Shown here: piece after piece, positions 10,126 through 22,644 of the stretch
How positions within the stretch are numbered: position 1 is the stretch's first letter
Layout of the letters: each line of letters begins with the position of its first letter
From: Gremmenia infestans
Taxonomy: Eukaryota > Ascomycota > Leotiomycetes > Helotiales > Hamatocanthoscyphaceae
Assembly: GCA_032629725.1 (NCBI GenBank)
Contig: JAFEVB010000031.1
Span: 1 to 64,000 of the forward strand
Direction: 5' to 3'
DNA length: 64,000 nucleotides
Notes under the pieces: model-generated
The model's database searches: none
What the model was told of the DNA's origin: nothing
Seen by the model: the letters and a program-made list of their open reading frames with translations, nothing else
Position numbers and translations under genes: made by a program

Positions 10126-11750
10126 TTGACCAAGGAAATCGTGGATGATTCTCGTCCCGCCTCGAGCTTGAACACCCAAGCAGGTGATGATGGTCCGGAA
10201 ATGCTTCCACAAATCCCACTTTTGCCTGCAACAACTGGAGTTGGCAGCCTCTTACGCTTTTTCGGAAGCGGCATCATTTCTTCGGACTGGGGGTCATTTG
10301 AGGAGAATGGCACAGTTCGTGTTTTCTATATTGGCATCGAAACGGCCAATCTATATCATATTGTTCGAAATAACGAACGGCCTCAAAATAACTCTTTGAA
10401 TTATCGTCTTCCCTCAAATCATAACTCACTTCCATGGAAGCCCCATCCTGACCTAGCCAGTCGCACTTACCTTACCGCGGGTAACATCACCGATCCTAGC
10501 AGCTTTCCAACACCCGTGGTTCTAGATGTACGTAAAGAAACATATTTCAAGGATGTTCAACCAGGCTTCCCAATCATTAATGAAGCCGAAATTCGTCAAC
10601 AATATTCAGATTCTAAAGACCCGCCGCCATGATTGATATTTCATGCTGTTCTACTAGCAGCCGCTCGGATTAGTGACCCACCCATGGCTTCTGCATCGCG
10701 CGCTTTGGTGAAAACTCGTCTTTTTAGACGTGCTAAGGCGCTTTTTGACTCGAGATATGAAAACGACCGCTTGATTCTCACTCGAGCTGCATTTTTGTTG
10801 GCCTGGCACACGGAGAATTCAGATACTGTTGGCAGCAACGCCTACTACTGGATTGGCACTGCTATACGAATCGGTTTTGGCTTGAGTATGCACCGCGCGT
10901 TAGGTTCGAGATACCTGCCACAATCTGAATTGCAGACATACAGAAAGTGGAAAAAGGTTTGGTGGTCACTAATCCACGACGAGGTATTCTTGGCTTTAGA
11001 ATTTGGGAGACCATGTATGATCCGCGCGAAAAACTCTATGTCCCTAGTCTAGAGGACCCAGACTTCAAAGATTTGAATTAGTCAGAGTCAGATCGCCAAT
11101 AGTCATTTCTGCTTTGTCATCGCCGACCTATCCATCGTAGCTTTGGACATCCTTAACCTCCACGCTCCTCGAAGCAAGAGTAATGTAATCAACTGTTTTG
11201 AAATTGGCAATCGCCTGGCAGCAGTGGCATTGCGGATCACCCCAGCTCAGGACTTCTGGTCTTGCCAAATTTGAATTAATTACAACTTAGTGACCTTAAT
11301 ATTTTGTCGCACTGACAAAGAGAGGGATTCAGCCACGCTCTGCTCAGAGGTGTCCTCCAACATCCTTACCACCTTTGAAATCATAGTCGTTCAAGGCACA
11401 ATCCGACAGCGTTATCCAAGCAGTCCAGTAGCGTTATTAGCAGCCGCGGTTCAGTTTGCGCAAGGAGTTAGGTCGGCACTTGCGAAAGGGTGTCTGCGCA
11501 CAGCCAACTCGAAAGACTTCACGCGCCTGTAGAGGCACTTCAAAATATTGGCCGCAGCTTGAAGCGGTTTCTAAGCTCTGCAAGAGTCTAAGTACTCATG
11601 CTGAAACACTTATCAAGGAAGATCTGCTTCAAAACCAACCTGCGTTATCAAACTCGGAACTTCTGCATGATGCCATATTGCATGGAAAGATATTATGACG
11701 GGTTACTATGCCCCGAACTTAGACCTAGGACTGGAAGTAGAAGAGTGGAT
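10126..11750 (+). pseudogene. Broken fungal-specific transcription factor
   Basis: The frame from 10126 carries the fungal transcription factor middle-homology region. It includes YFKDVQPGFPIINEAEIRQQY, then, after an in-frame TGA at 10630-10632, LIFHAVLLAAARISDP, LARRAKALFD-like and YYWIGTAIRIGFGLSMHRA segments, and GRPCMIR. The TGA sits where relatives have a Trp (PPPW|LIFHAVLL), so TGG to TGA is likely. After about 11050 the similarity jumps between frames (VPSLEDPDFKDLN, then HFCFVIADLSIVALDILNLH, then SPVALLAAAVQFAQGVRSAL) with several stops. The Zn2Cys6 domain is not recognisable upstream. It is next to the dioxygenase on the same strand and may once have been its regulator. Function is surely lost. 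Confidence 0.8.
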
Positions 11751-12207
11751 GAATAACTTCTCATGGGGCGGGATGGAGCAGTAACGGCCTCTGAAACTGC
11801 GGACTTCTTAAAATGGTCAGAACTTCTAGTGCTGCAAATCTTTTGAATCCAAAACCCTCGATCTTACGCCAGTGATAACCAGTATTTCTCCTGCGCCGAG
11901 TCATGACATTCTACGCCCTTTAGCCAAGCGCGATCTATGATCAATAAATGAAGCCCAAGTACACGTAAACGATTTCTCCAATTTGATAAGCCAACTACAT
12001 TCTATTCCGAAAGCACAGGCGCACTCTTCGGTCTCGCTGTAAACCTATCCAAGAAGCGCTTTGTAGGCGTAACCTTCAAAGTGTCGGGCGTGGATGGGGG
12101 AAGATTTTCTGATTTCGAAACAGGTGTTTTTTTGTGTAGAGTATTGCGCCGTCTATTTTGATTCACGTGTTAGCATCGTCCACGAATCAATTCCTAGGTG
12201 ACATTGC
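11751..12207. other. Intergenic, 3' flanks, no gene
   Basis: Contains the decaying end of the transcription-factor pseudogene and the 3' side of the coiled-coil gene. Nothing else seen. Confidence 0.4.
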
Positions 12208-15200
12208 CTATCTAGTCGCAATGGCCGAAAGAAGGTATACATACTTCGTTGCCGTAGAAGTTGAAATTGAAGTTGGAGTAGAAGGTTTCTCGTGATGATG
12301 ACCAAAAATTGTCCCGCTGAAAAGGCGGCTGGGGGTGGGGCTGCCTATACGACTACGACCCCGCGATTTAGGCGAGTTCCTCAGCTTCTCGATTTCGTCC
12401 GACTGCTCGCGGACGCGGAGTTGCAGAGCGGAGTATTCGGTTTGGAGGCCTGCAGTCGTTTCTTCTAGAGTTGATAATTTGAACTGGGAAGCCTCGTATG
12501 CTTGCTGCAGTTCCTGAGTGGCCAATTCGGTTGTAAGCTGGTGTTCTTTGTTCTCCAACTGTACCTTGAGCTCGAGCTGCTGCTTTAGTTGTGTCATCTC
12601 AGCCTCGGCGGCCTCGAGCTTCGACCGGAGCTTTTGGGAAGTCTCACGCAGCTCAAAGATTTCAGTCCCGAAAATGCGAAGTTGCTCTTGGTCCGCTCTG
12701 CTTTTCTCGAGTTCGTCGTAGCTCTTTTGTAGAAGAGAAGCTTGGAAGACTTCGGCAGCTGCGAGTTTGGCGGCCGTTTCTTTTTGGTACGTGGCTAATT
12801 TCAGATCGGAATCTGCTGTGGACTTGTTGCTGTCTGTGCGTGCTTGGTGGAGAAGTCTCTCGAGGCCCTGGTTTTGTTGGGTTTCGGAGTCGAGGCTTTG
12901 TTGCGTAAGAGTCAGGTCCTGCTCTAGCTTGTTTCTGACCGATTCTGAGTCCTGAAGCTGGGTCACCAGAGTGATCCTGGTGGTTTCTGCATGGGCAAGC
13001 TTCTCTTGGAGGCTTTGTAGACTGGCTTTTAGATCATGCGTGGAATGTTGAAGACTGTATAGCTCCCGCTCCGTCTCAGATTTGGCTGCGTTGATTTCGA
13101 ACAGCTGGACGTGCAAAGCTTTATTTGCTTGCTCTGTCATTTCCAACCTCGTTCTCTTGGAGATTAGATCTTCCTCGGTAATCCTGTTAGTGGTTTGCGT
13201 CGTCTCGAGGTAGGTGCGTAGTTGGTTTTCGACTTCATCGGAACCTCGGGTCATGTCTTCAATTTGTTTCAATAAACTCTTTTCCGATGCTTGGGTAGTG
13301 CTAAGCCGTGCTTTGATACTACCAATATCGTTCTCAAGATCGGTCTTGGCGCGAGTGAGTTCACTAATTTCGTCGCGCAGCTCTTGCTGAGTTGCCGAGT
13401 TTGTGGATCTCTCGTTTTGAAGCTCTGTCTCAAGACCTCGTGAGAGTTTCTCTGTCGAGGTCAGTTTCGCGTCTGTCCCACGCAGTTCCTGTCTAAGGCT
13501 CTCAATAACATCTTTCAAGCCACGCAATTGATCCTTGAACCCGTTCTCTGCGTCTGTATTCTCCTGTTGGGAGGCTTTGAACTGAGCACGCAATGTGGTC
13601 GTGGTTGCTTTCGAGGATCTCAATTTCGATTGCGCAGCTGCCAGATCATGTGCAACGCGCTGAATGGTTTCTTCCGAAGTATGCAACTTAGCACGTAGTC
13701 CCCTCTCCATGTCTCCCATATTTACGATCGCGGCATCGAGTTGAGACTGCACTTTGGCTGCCGATGCTTCAGCTGATGTAAGCCGTTCCTGACTGGACCG
13801 TAATTCCTGTTGAAGCCTTGTTACAGCCTCGTCCGAACCTTGCAACTGAGCCTTGAAATTGAGCTCCATTGCCGCCTTCTCTTCCTGGGCCATCTTAAGC
13901 TGAAGGCATAGTTCCATTTCGGAGTTTTCAACTTTGTTAAGTCTGGAGTGTAGATCGGCTAAATTCGATTCCAAGTCTCTTTTAGCTACAGAGAGATCTG
14001 ACAATTGTACCAGAACTGTTTGTTTAGATGCGTCGGTTTCCCGAAGCATTTTGCGCGCAATTGTGAGATCTTCATCGACGCCAGCTTTACTAGATGTGAG
14101 GTCTTGAAGATGCTGGAGATCCTCTAGACGCAATGCCGATTCATTTTCGTTGTGATCCTTGGCAACCCGAAGTTCGTTTTCAATTATTCCTTGTGAGGAC
14201 TCTAGTCCCCGGATTTGTCCAAGCAGTTGTTCCTCGGATTCCACCTTCTGGTCTAAATTGAGCTTCGTAGTGGAAAGCTCTTCAACAACGCGAATATGTG
14301 AGGACTGAGAAACAAGTAGCTGCTCATTGAGTTTTTCCCTGGATTGCACGACATCGTTCAGATTATGCTGAGTCGAGGAAAGATCCTGGGTCAAGCGATA
14401 GTTAGCTGATTCGGAGGCTTCAAGCTGTTCCCCCAAAGCGTTTTTGGTGCGGTTGATCTCATCCAGTGTACCTTTGATGGAATGGATCTCGTCCCTCAGA
14501 AGTGATTGTGTCTCCTCCGAAGATTGCAGTTTTTTCTCCAAAACATCATTGATCTTCACCGATTCTTCTATTTTGATCGTTGCAGCCTGAAGATTTTCTT
14601 GATGCTTAGATACCAGGGACTGAGACTCTCCCAATCGTCGGCGGATTTGTCTTTCGGATACTCTTAGAGCCGTCCATTCAGACTGGAGAGCAGAAAACCT
14701 TTGCTCCAATTCCGAGTGGGTCTCCACAGCCGTTTGTTGTAGCGATTCAAATTGAGTCGCTTTCGAGGAAAGCAATGCCGCTTGGCTGGCAAGCCGCTGT
14801 TCTGAATTCTTTAACTCGCCCAAAGCTGCTCTTAATCCATCTCCCTCAGCTTTCAGAGAATCCTCGGACTTTCTGGCATTCACCAAATGCGATTGTGTGA
14901 TAGAGAGCTGCTCCTGGAGTTTTCTGTTATCGTCTTGGGATGCTTTTAACTCGATTTGGAGCTGCTCTTCCGCGAGAGCTTTAGCCCGTAGTTGGGTTTC
15001 GGCTTCTTCAAGTTTGCCTTCAACATTCAACTTTGCCTGTTGGAGCGTAACAATCTCTTGGTTGAGCGCATGGCTGGTCCTTTGAGCGTCGAGCATTTTT
15101 GTTTTCAAATCCGAATGGGAGGCTCGAATGGAAGTTAGTTCGATCTCAAAACTGTTGCGTTTCGCTACCGCTTCACGTAACAATTCATCTAGTGAGGCCT

Positions 15201-16836
15201 TGGATTGTTCCAGTTCTTCATTTCTTGTCGACGAAGCTCGGATTTTCTCCTCGTGTGACAGAACCACGTTCTCCAGTTTCGTCATCCGGCGAATGTCGTC
15301 TTCAAGTTTCTCTATCTTGGTGCCCCTGTTCTCCAGTTCCATTTGAAGCTCATTGTGCGACTTTTTAGCTGTATCAAATGAGGATCGCGTTTGATGCAAT
15401 TCCAGCTCAATCTCGGAATTCTTTGTCTGCAGCGTCTCGATCAATAATCGATTTCGGCTTGCTTCCTCCTCGAGGGACTTCCTAATTTCCTCCAATCTTT
15501 GACGTTGAGCATCAGACTCAATGCTGTTCATTTCCAGACGGGTGATCTCTTTGGCTTTCTCGACGATTGTTGCACTCATTTTTTCCCATGCTATAATCGA
15601 GTCTGTGAGTTTCGCTTGAGTTTCTTGTAATTCTTCTTCCGTGGCACATTTGGAACGACTTGACAACGCAATTTCGGCCTTGCTTTCCTCGATCTTCTTC
15701 CTTAGTATATCGATCTCCACGACCTTCGCTCCGATGGCAGCTTTCAATTTTGATTCTGACGACTGGGACCCTTCAAGTTTCGAGGAAACCTCATGAAGGT
15801 TTTCCTCCAATTTGTCTTTACGAGATTCCAGATCACTGAGCTTTCTATTTTGATATTCCACCGTGTCTTGAAGGGATAACGTTGAATGTCGCATGAAAGC
15901 TTCGCGGGTTCTGGCGCCACTTATTTCTCTTTCCAACTCTTCATATCGTGAACGACATACACGAAGAATTGCCTGGGAGTCTTGCTCCGCTTTTAGGAGG
16001 TTGTATTGAGGTGGAAGAACCTTGGAGGCTGTGGAAGATTTTCCCTCCACCAATACATCGGTCTGCAATGAACGTTTCTGTCCACAGAGAGGAGATGGGG
16101 GCGGGGAGAGTGGAGCGAAGGGAAGCGCTGGGCAACTGCGAATCTGGTGCAGCACGTTACCTAGTATAGTATAAGCACCGCTAAATAAGTCATGTTGAAT
16201 TGCCTAATCGAATTCCAAATTCCCCAATTAGGGAAGGGAGAACTCACTCGAAGGGGTTTCCTGGTCGGAGTTACGCACAAGCTCAACAAGCTCATTCATG
16301 ACATGCTCATGAAGAGCTATAGAATTGTCAAGTTGTTCCGCCGCTGCTGCATACTCCCTACTTCTGAGATATTCGGACATGCGCAACTGGCCAATGGTTT
16401 GCACATCTTTTTCGATATGAGTATCTTTTACGGATGCTCGAACCGCAAGCCGGAGGGCTAATTTGCGCAGAGAAGTAATTGATTCCTTCTGCAATGCATT
16501 GGTTATATTTTGGGTACGAAGCTCAGATCGAAGGGAATTTCGCTGGGACTGTACAAGACCGAGATGAGCCAAAGGACCTAATGTCGAGAGCGGAGAATGC
16601 ACCGAAAATGGCGAGGCATCTAGAAGAACATGTTCTTTTGAAGGTAAAAGTTGGGAGGACTCGGGAGAAGAAGCGGCAGAAGATTCCACGGGGGTATTTC
16701 GTGTTATGCTGAAGGTTCGATATCTTGGAAGACCATGATCTGCTAGAGGGCTTTCACTTTGGAACCGACGTCTTTCAGCCGGGGACGGGGTTGAAGGTGT
16801 CGTCGGCCGACTAGAACTATGCAATAAAGAATCCAT
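12208..16836 (-). CDS. Very long coiled-coil protein, 1513 aa, unknown function
   Basis: Two exons, 16836-16248 and 16160-12208, total 1514 codons. The donor is GTGAGT and the junction reads TPS|SNVLHQIRS. Residues about 1-100 are Ser/Thr/Pro-rich and disordered. A short helical region (LRTQNITNALQKESITSLRKLAL) follows. From about residue 250 to 1450 the protein is almost pure heptad coiled coil rich in Glu, Gln, Leu, Ser and Lys, with loosely repeated blocks such as ..LR.EL..T...L. The C-terminus is basic and Ser/Pro-rich (SPKSRGRSRIGSPTPSR) and ends in HHHEKPSTPTS. There is no ATPase, kinesin or myosin head, so this is a structural rod or tether, perhaps polarity, septum or spindle associated; that is inference. 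A last intron from GTATGT at about 12232 could replace the final 11 codons. The start is the first ATG after an upstream stop. Confidence 0.85.
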
Positions 16837-18501
16837 AGCAGAGGGTATAGTGTTTTCATCTACCGTAGATATTACTACAGGAATTGTCAAATGACTAACA
16901 ATTAAATTGCTCTGGAATTATCAACGGTTGTGGCATCATGAAAGTCACGAAGAGCGGGAACAAATTTGATGAAGGCGTAAGTTGAGGTTTTGAGTGGGAT
17001 TTCAAACACATCGATTAGTTTGTTGTCACTCCACTTATCCTACCACTTGGCCCGTGCCGCGTGACAATCAGTTCATACCCACATCCGGGATACCCCGATA
17101 ACACTAACAGTCTCCACTGCTGTAGAAACTCGTGACATAAGATGATATGAACTGTGATTAGAAGCAAATGTAGATAAGAAAAAGTGTTAGGTCTAAGAAT
17201 TCTTATATAAAAAGGGAAAGTATCGTTGAAAGAAATTTCAAGCGAGTAGGTCTTTAGCACGTGATATAAATATTATTAAATCAAATTATAAGACCTTATA
17301 TTAAACAATGCGGTATAATCTCTATAAAAGAAAATAGGGTATTTATTAATTTTAATGCTAAGCACTAATCAAGAACGAAATACCCTTAGCTTGTTACACG
17401 ATCTTATTAATCTCAAGGATCTCAAACGCATCATATTGAATGTATCGAGCAGATATGCTTTCCAGATGATTGCTTCTCCCCCTTTAAGGTTTGACTGCTC
17501 TGTAAGCAGCTCTGCTTATCACGTAGTAGTTAATGATATTGTTTTCGCAATCTCTTCATTTATTAACTAGTTCCATATTATACTATGTTGTAATATAATG
17601 TCCTCACAATATAGTCAAGTGAATAAAAATTTCAGGTGTTATCTTATGTTCTCGCTTCTCGCGAGTTCCAGGAAGAGGGAATATGGCAGGGGCGAATTTT
17701 AGTATACAGTCATAGAACAGAGCTCTATGATTTGGCGTACTAAATACTTACCTTATGTTTAGATACTACTATACCAACTTTAATTAGATGGTCAAAGAAG
17801 ATGTTAAATTCTTGAAATACTAAAAGTCTCCCACTACATGTATTCTAAGCAGAGGTTAAGTATTCTAATAGCTGCCGTTCCATTGCCCCTGCATGCATGC
17901 TTGCATGTTAACGTTCTTAATATAGAAACTCACCTGCCCGCAATAAGTCCCCCGCATAATCTCCTCGCTCACGTGGTCTATTACCCCTCGGTAAAATAAG
18001 GTACGAAGGAACTAACAACTTCAAAAATGTGGGATGAAGTGTGCTCCCGTGTTGCCGTTTCCACCCCTTTAGGGTACCCTGCCGGCCCCCTACCTAGGTG
18101 TATATCCAATGAGTCTCTCCGCTTTCCCTTCACATAGATGGCATTTATGCAGGTCATCAGCCGAATGTTACTCTGACCCCGTTGGCCGTAAGCTTTGGCC
18201 AATTATACCTGTATCTGAAGAAGATGCGTGGCCAGTTTTGGCAGTAAAACCATGCGGTGAGGCAAGGGAATAGCAAGGCATGGCACAAACATATCCCGTT
18301 GTGACACTCGACCTGCAGAACAGTACAGTAAGTAGCGTTTTACCAAACCACCTTATCGATTAAAATAGATACAATATGTGGCACATAACATATCAGCACC
18401 CATCCCTCCATCCATCCCTCCCGTGAAGTCTGTCACTCCTAACACCAACGTCGTCAATCTTGTCAAAACTTAGTTGCGCTCCTTCGGCGCTCAACTTGGT
18501 T
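16837..18501. other. AT-rich intergenic region, no gene
   Basis: About 1.7 kb between divergently transcribed genes. It is AT-rich in 17.2-17.9 kb. Contains the nested palindrome TGCATGCATGCTTGCATG near 17891 and a CATCCCTCCATCCATCCCTCC run near 18402-18422. Short frames at 17015, 17355 and 17981 lack motifs. I see no RNA gene. Confidence 0.5.
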
Positions 18502-20065
18502 ATGGGCATGATTCCACGCCTCGACCGCGAATGGGGACTTGGCTTTGTAGCCCTCCCTCCATCTGGAGAGAACTCGAATCACAATGATCCGCCCTCTTTG
18601 GCTCTTTTCAGCCTCATCCTGTTCCCGATCTTAAGCGTTATCAGTCTCACCTCTGTGGCGCTTCGCACTGGGTACAATTTTACCATGGAGAAGAAATTGA
18701 GGCCAGATGATTGTAAGTTAGAAGAGAATACGGGTGAAGCGTGTATCTAAATTTTGTTTCTTAGGGTTCATCTTGACTGCGGTCACTTGTGCCACAACTC
18801 AAACAGTGTTAAATCTTACCGGTGAATACCTTACCCAAGGTTGTCCTGATGTTTATGCACTTTTCTGACGCCTGGAAATACAGAAAGAAAGTTTGCGCGC
18901 CATTCTTGGGATATAGAACTGTCTTGGCTTGATGAGTCGTTCATCAAGGTACTGTACTGCTGACTCACCCTCCAACCCTTCATCGGTACTTTCAAGAATC
19001 CCTTGGACATATTGCTCCTGGAAATGAAAATTCCAGCCATACTTGCGTCTCAATAATTATGTTCTGCTAACACACACTGTAGAAGCTCGTCTTCGCACAG
19101 AGTATGCTTGCCTGGCCCTCACTCCTCTTTGCCAAACTCTCCATCCTCACCCTCTACTTCCGCCTCTTCGAGGTCCGCCAATCCATGCGGTACGCCATCT
19201 ACGCCGGCATGCTCTGGACCGTCTTGACCTACCTCCCATTCTTGGTCATCACGCCCTACATGTGCGCTCCGCATATGGGGCAAAAATGGGGCGGGAAAGT
19301 TCTGTTGCGGTGTAATAAGGCGATATATTGGGAGATTATGAGCGCGGCAATGGCGGTGTTGTTGGATGCGTATATCTTTATTTTGCCACTGCCGATCTTG
19401 AGGACGCTACCCTTGTCTAGGAACAAGAAATGCGGGCTTGTCGCTGTGTTTACAACGGCGAGTTTGTAGGTGAAGGACAAGAAGGCCCGAGGCTGACTTT
19501 TGCTAATGCGTGGATAGTGCGCTGGTCTGCGCTGTTTTGACATTGGTGTATCGGGTGAAATACAATGGGGGTGGCGATGTGTTTTACAATGCCTGGATAT
19601 TGATCATTACCGCGTAAGTTCTTAGTTCCCACCCCCTCCCAAATATGAATTGAATTTGCTGACATCGGACGTAGCGTCATCGAGAACAACGTCGCAATTA
19701 CAGTCGCCAGCGTACCCGGTGTCACGGCATTCGTGAAGAGGTATATCTTGAGAAGTCACGTCCGAAGACTGTCTTCCTCATCGGAACGATACACAAGTTC
19801 CAAAAGTGCGAAGCGCAGAAGTCGTGGGCACTATGCCCTCAACAGCATTGGGGGGACACCTTTGGGTTCTATAAAATCAGAATCGGGAAACCTGAACTCT
19901 ACCACTCATTTGTCAGGGTGGCGAGAAGCAAAAGACGGGAAAGTGTATACGGAGGTGACGAACATGCCAGGGCTTCCGCAGAGGGCGTCGGTGAGACAGC
20001 CTGGAATCACAAAGTTTGTGGAGATTGACCAAAGGTCGAGCCGCGGCAGCATGGAAGGAGTGTGA
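18502..20065 (+). CDS. Rhodopsin-like seven-helix integral membrane protein (fungal Pth11-related type)
   Basis: 400 aa in six exons: 18502-18712, 18765-18821, 18884-18948, 19083-19465, 19518-19613 and 19675-20065, total 401 codons exactly. The seven-helix fold is visible. Helix 1 is LALFSLILFPILSVISL, then RPDDWFILTAVTCATT. The extracellular loop is KFARHSWDIELSW, matching the G.GRH.WDV box of the family. Then SLLFAKLSILTLYFRLF, the MCAPHMGQKWGG...C loop, LDAYIFILPLPILRTLPLS, LVCAVLTLVYRVKYN and the VIENNVAITVASVPG block. A Ser/Arg-rich cytoplasmic tail of about 120 residues follows. The family is widespread in filamentous ascomycetes; some members act in surface sensing. The CFEM domain of Pth11 proper is absent. 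Ligand and role unknown. Confidence 0.88.
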
Positions 20066-20450
20066 GACATTGACGGATAGGGGGGCAGCCTTGTTAGATA
20101 AATGTAAGCGAGACATCGACTAAAAGATCCCAAGACATCTTCGCGGCCCTGCTTGCCTTGTGGAGCTATGAAGACCTGCAGAAACCACGAGTTAAAGTCT
20201 TCTGTAACCTGCCGCCTGCGTAGCAAAATCAAAGGAATTATAGGCACGCCAGTATCCTGTGTCATTTCTGGCAGAGGCGCTGCAGATCACTAGGCTGCGA
20301 ACTAGACTTGTTTGTACTTCATACAGGGAAAAGAACAGAGTAGGAAAATCACAAGGAACAAGGGGCAGGATGGTCGAGTAAATTACATACTGTACATGGT
20401 AAAAGCAAACTTCGAAACAGGAAGTGGTATGCTGTTTTTTGTTTGGTTTA
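20066..20450. other. Intergenic between convergent genes
   Basis: Shared 3' flank of the plus-strand membrane protein and the minus-strand AAA protein. No gene or repeat seen. Confidence 0.5.
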
Positions 20451-21911
20451 TCAGGCTGGCATCTTTATCCCTTCCTGCTTCTCGGGCTCGTATACCCTTG
20501 GAATTAAACCCTCGGCCATCTCTATAGCCCCATCCATGTTGTCTTTATTGAACAAGAAGAGGCCTTGGATCGCAGCCGTGCTGGTATTTAGTTTTGACGT
20601 CTTCGATTTCCCCGCTGTATCCGCAACAAGCCCAATTTCTTCAAGTCTTTGCAGGAAGCGTTGCTTTCCTGCCCCATTTTGATCGATATCCCCATAGAAC
20701 CGGTCCCACATTTCACCAGCTTGATGCCTCGTAGCTTCGCCAATTCTGACAGTCATATCAACTCTCCCGGGCCTTATCAGGGCTTCATCCAACCGGTCAA
20801 TATGATTCGTCGTCAAGAACCCTATCCTCTCTTCCCCGGCTGCCACCCCGTCCAATGCATTCAGCAATCCAGAAAAGGTAACTGACATACCGCTGAAGCC
20901 CTCTCCATCCACTTGTCGGCGGTTACTGAAGGCCGCGTCCGCATCTTCGAGAAGAAGAATGGTCCTCGGGGGGAGTTTCGTAAGAAGATGTGCCAATTTA
21001 TCGTCCGTCATGCCTCTCTCGCTCAGATTGATGATTGCCACCCCGAAATCCAATTCCCCAGCCAGTGCCTGCACAAAAGAGCTTTTACCAGTACCCGGAG
21101 GCCCATAGAGCAAGTATCCCCTCCTGTATGGAATTCCTCGGTCCACATACCACTCCTGTCTCTGCAGAAAGTCTTTCACATCTGTGACTATTCGTTCCTT
21201 GATACCTTGATCCAATATCACTGACTGCAATGGCCGTTTCTTCCGCGGGTCGCCGAACGGCGTCCATTCCGAGCCTCGAGCTGTCCACATGATTGTCTTG
21301 CCCTCTTGCGCTGACATCTCTAGTTCATGCGCCTCTTTGAATATGTCCTCAAAGATGCCCTGATGCGCATATAGGGTAGTGAGCGTGACCGTCTCAAATG
21401 GTTCGCCCGTATTCATGTTGGCAGAGGATTGTTTTTCTCGGTGGATGGAAATGTATGCATTCTTGTGCCGTACGATATGCCTGCCATATCCTGGCTGCGC
21501 CAAAAACTTTGTTTGACCTGGTCGGTTTTGAGAGATTCGAGATGTGGTCTGCATAGACAAGTTGTGAATTCTAGTGAGCTTGGAGGCGATGAAACCCGTG
21601 GGGCGTTGGCGGAGAGTCAACCATGTCAAGATCCATGGGTATGAGGGGTCTTGTTTGCTGATCTCAAGGTTGACGAGGAGGCGTCGTTTGATGAGGCCGG
21701 CTGCTTGGATGGTCCATCGTCGTCCGAGAGTTGCTGCTGCTCCCAGGCCAGCGAGGCCAATGCCTCCAGCGAATACGGGGTTGTCGAAGAGGGCATCGAA
21801 GGAGAATGGGGATGTTGTCGGAGGTGATGTAGACGCAGAGGCAGGTGTAGGAGCAGATGTAGGAACAGATGTAGGTTGTGGTTGGATGGTTGACATTGTT
21901 CTGGCTTGCAT
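20451..21911 (-). CDS. BCS1-like AAA+ ATPase, mitochondrial chaperone type
   Basis: Single-exon gene, 486 aa, close to the 450-500 aa of the family. After a Pro/Thr/Ser-rich N-terminus there is a hydrophobic segment (FAGGIGLAGLGAAATLGRR) and a BCS1_N domain ending around residue 215 (MWTARGSEWTPFGDPRKKRPL). The AAA core follows: Walker A GPPGTGKSSFV, Walker B RTILLLEDADAAF, sensor region VTFSGLLNALDGVAAGEERI and second region RLDEALIRPGRVDM with candidate arginine fingers. Yeast Bcs1 inserts the Rieske protein into complex III. Filamentous fungi carry many paralogues with unclear roles, and this one has a longer, low-complexity N-terminus, so it is probably a paralogue and not the housekeeping Bcs1. 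MSTIQPQ, six residues in, is an alternative start. Confidence 0.9.
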   Translation of the reverse strand: MQARTMSTIQPQPTSVPTSAPTPASASTSPPTTSPFSFDALFDNPVFAGGIGLAGLGAAATLGRRWTIQAAGLIKRRLLVNLEISKQDPSYPWILTWLTLRQRPTGFIASKLTRIHNLSMQTTSRISQNRPGQTKFLAQPGYGRHIVRHKNAYISIHREKQSSANMNTGEPFETVTLTTLYAHQGIFEDIFKEAHELEMSAQEGKTIMWTARGSEWTPFGDPRKKRPLQSVILDQGIKERIVTDVKDFLQRQEWYVDRGIPYRRGYLLYGPPGTGKSSFVQALAGELDFGVAIINLSERGMTDDKLAHLLTKLPPRTILLLEDADAAFSNRRQVDGEGFSGMSVTFSGLLNALDGVAAGEERIGFLTTNHIDRLDEALIRPGRVDMTVRIGEATRHQAGEMWDRFYGDIDQNGAGKQRFLQRLEEIGLVADTAGKSKTSKLNTSTAAIQGLFLFNKDNMDGAIEMAEGLIPRVYEPEKQEGIKMPA

Positions 21912-22644
21912 CTTTTTCGAGGTCCAATACTTTTACCGTCGCGACTTCGCTAAATTGCCCGACGCGACAACTCGTTCTCTTTTTCTGTCTGTTCCTTTCT
22001 CTCTTTACAACAGGACAACTTCATTCTTCCAACGCGACTTCAAGTGAAGCTTTTTGGTGAACTCAATGGCTTTATCTAAGATCAATGAATTCTCATATTA
22101 GTATCTAAAGCTTTATTTACATTTCCTGTTGCATTATGCCATCCTTTGCCATCCTGTTAGGAACTGTAATTGGTGTTCCTATGCCTTCCTTTCCTTTGAA
22201 AGATAGCACGAGAAAACATTTATACTGTACTCCTCTTCTTAAGGACATGATATGGTACCAGCATGCTTTTCATGTCGGCTTTATAAGTAGTTTGTCCAGA
22301 CTTCTTCTGCGAATGTCAGCCTCCATCCTGGTGGTTAACTTTTCAGAAATAACCCCTAATGGGGCGGGCTCCCGTATGCACGCTGCATTTTTTTCACGTG
22401 GGCCGCTAATATGATTGAAATGGTAGCCTTCTAGCAGGATTCGTATTTCGTATTTCGTTGACTCATACGGAGAGGGTACAAGCTCCCGAGCAATCCAGCA
22501 GTCTCTTGACGTCAAATTTATTCCACCCTTCTCATATAATAGTTTCGTCCGTAGGGTCTAAATAGAATATCTACCTACTACGAAAAGAACCATCTCGTTC
22601 CTGAACTTCTTTCGATTTCCTCGTCCAGATCCAATTTTAAAAAG
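21912..22644. promoter_or_regulatory. Divergent intergenic region, AAA protein / S9 peptidase
   Basis: About 730 bp between two start codons on opposite strands. It contains a CACGTG core near 22397 and AT-rich patches. No gene, and no repeated operator I would defend. Confidence 0.4.

Noticed and set aside
3552..11750. A subtelomeric secondary-metabolite cluster
   Set aside because: A reductase, transporter, oxygenase and regulator lie together, but there is no backbone enzyme (PKS, NRPS, terpene cyclase, DMATS) nearby, so a cluster claim is not supported.
18853..19053. Minus-strand frame of 66 codons with a protein-like look
   Set aside because: It is antisense to exon 3 and an intron of the rhodopsin-like gene, whose six exons sum to whole codons and carry family motifs.
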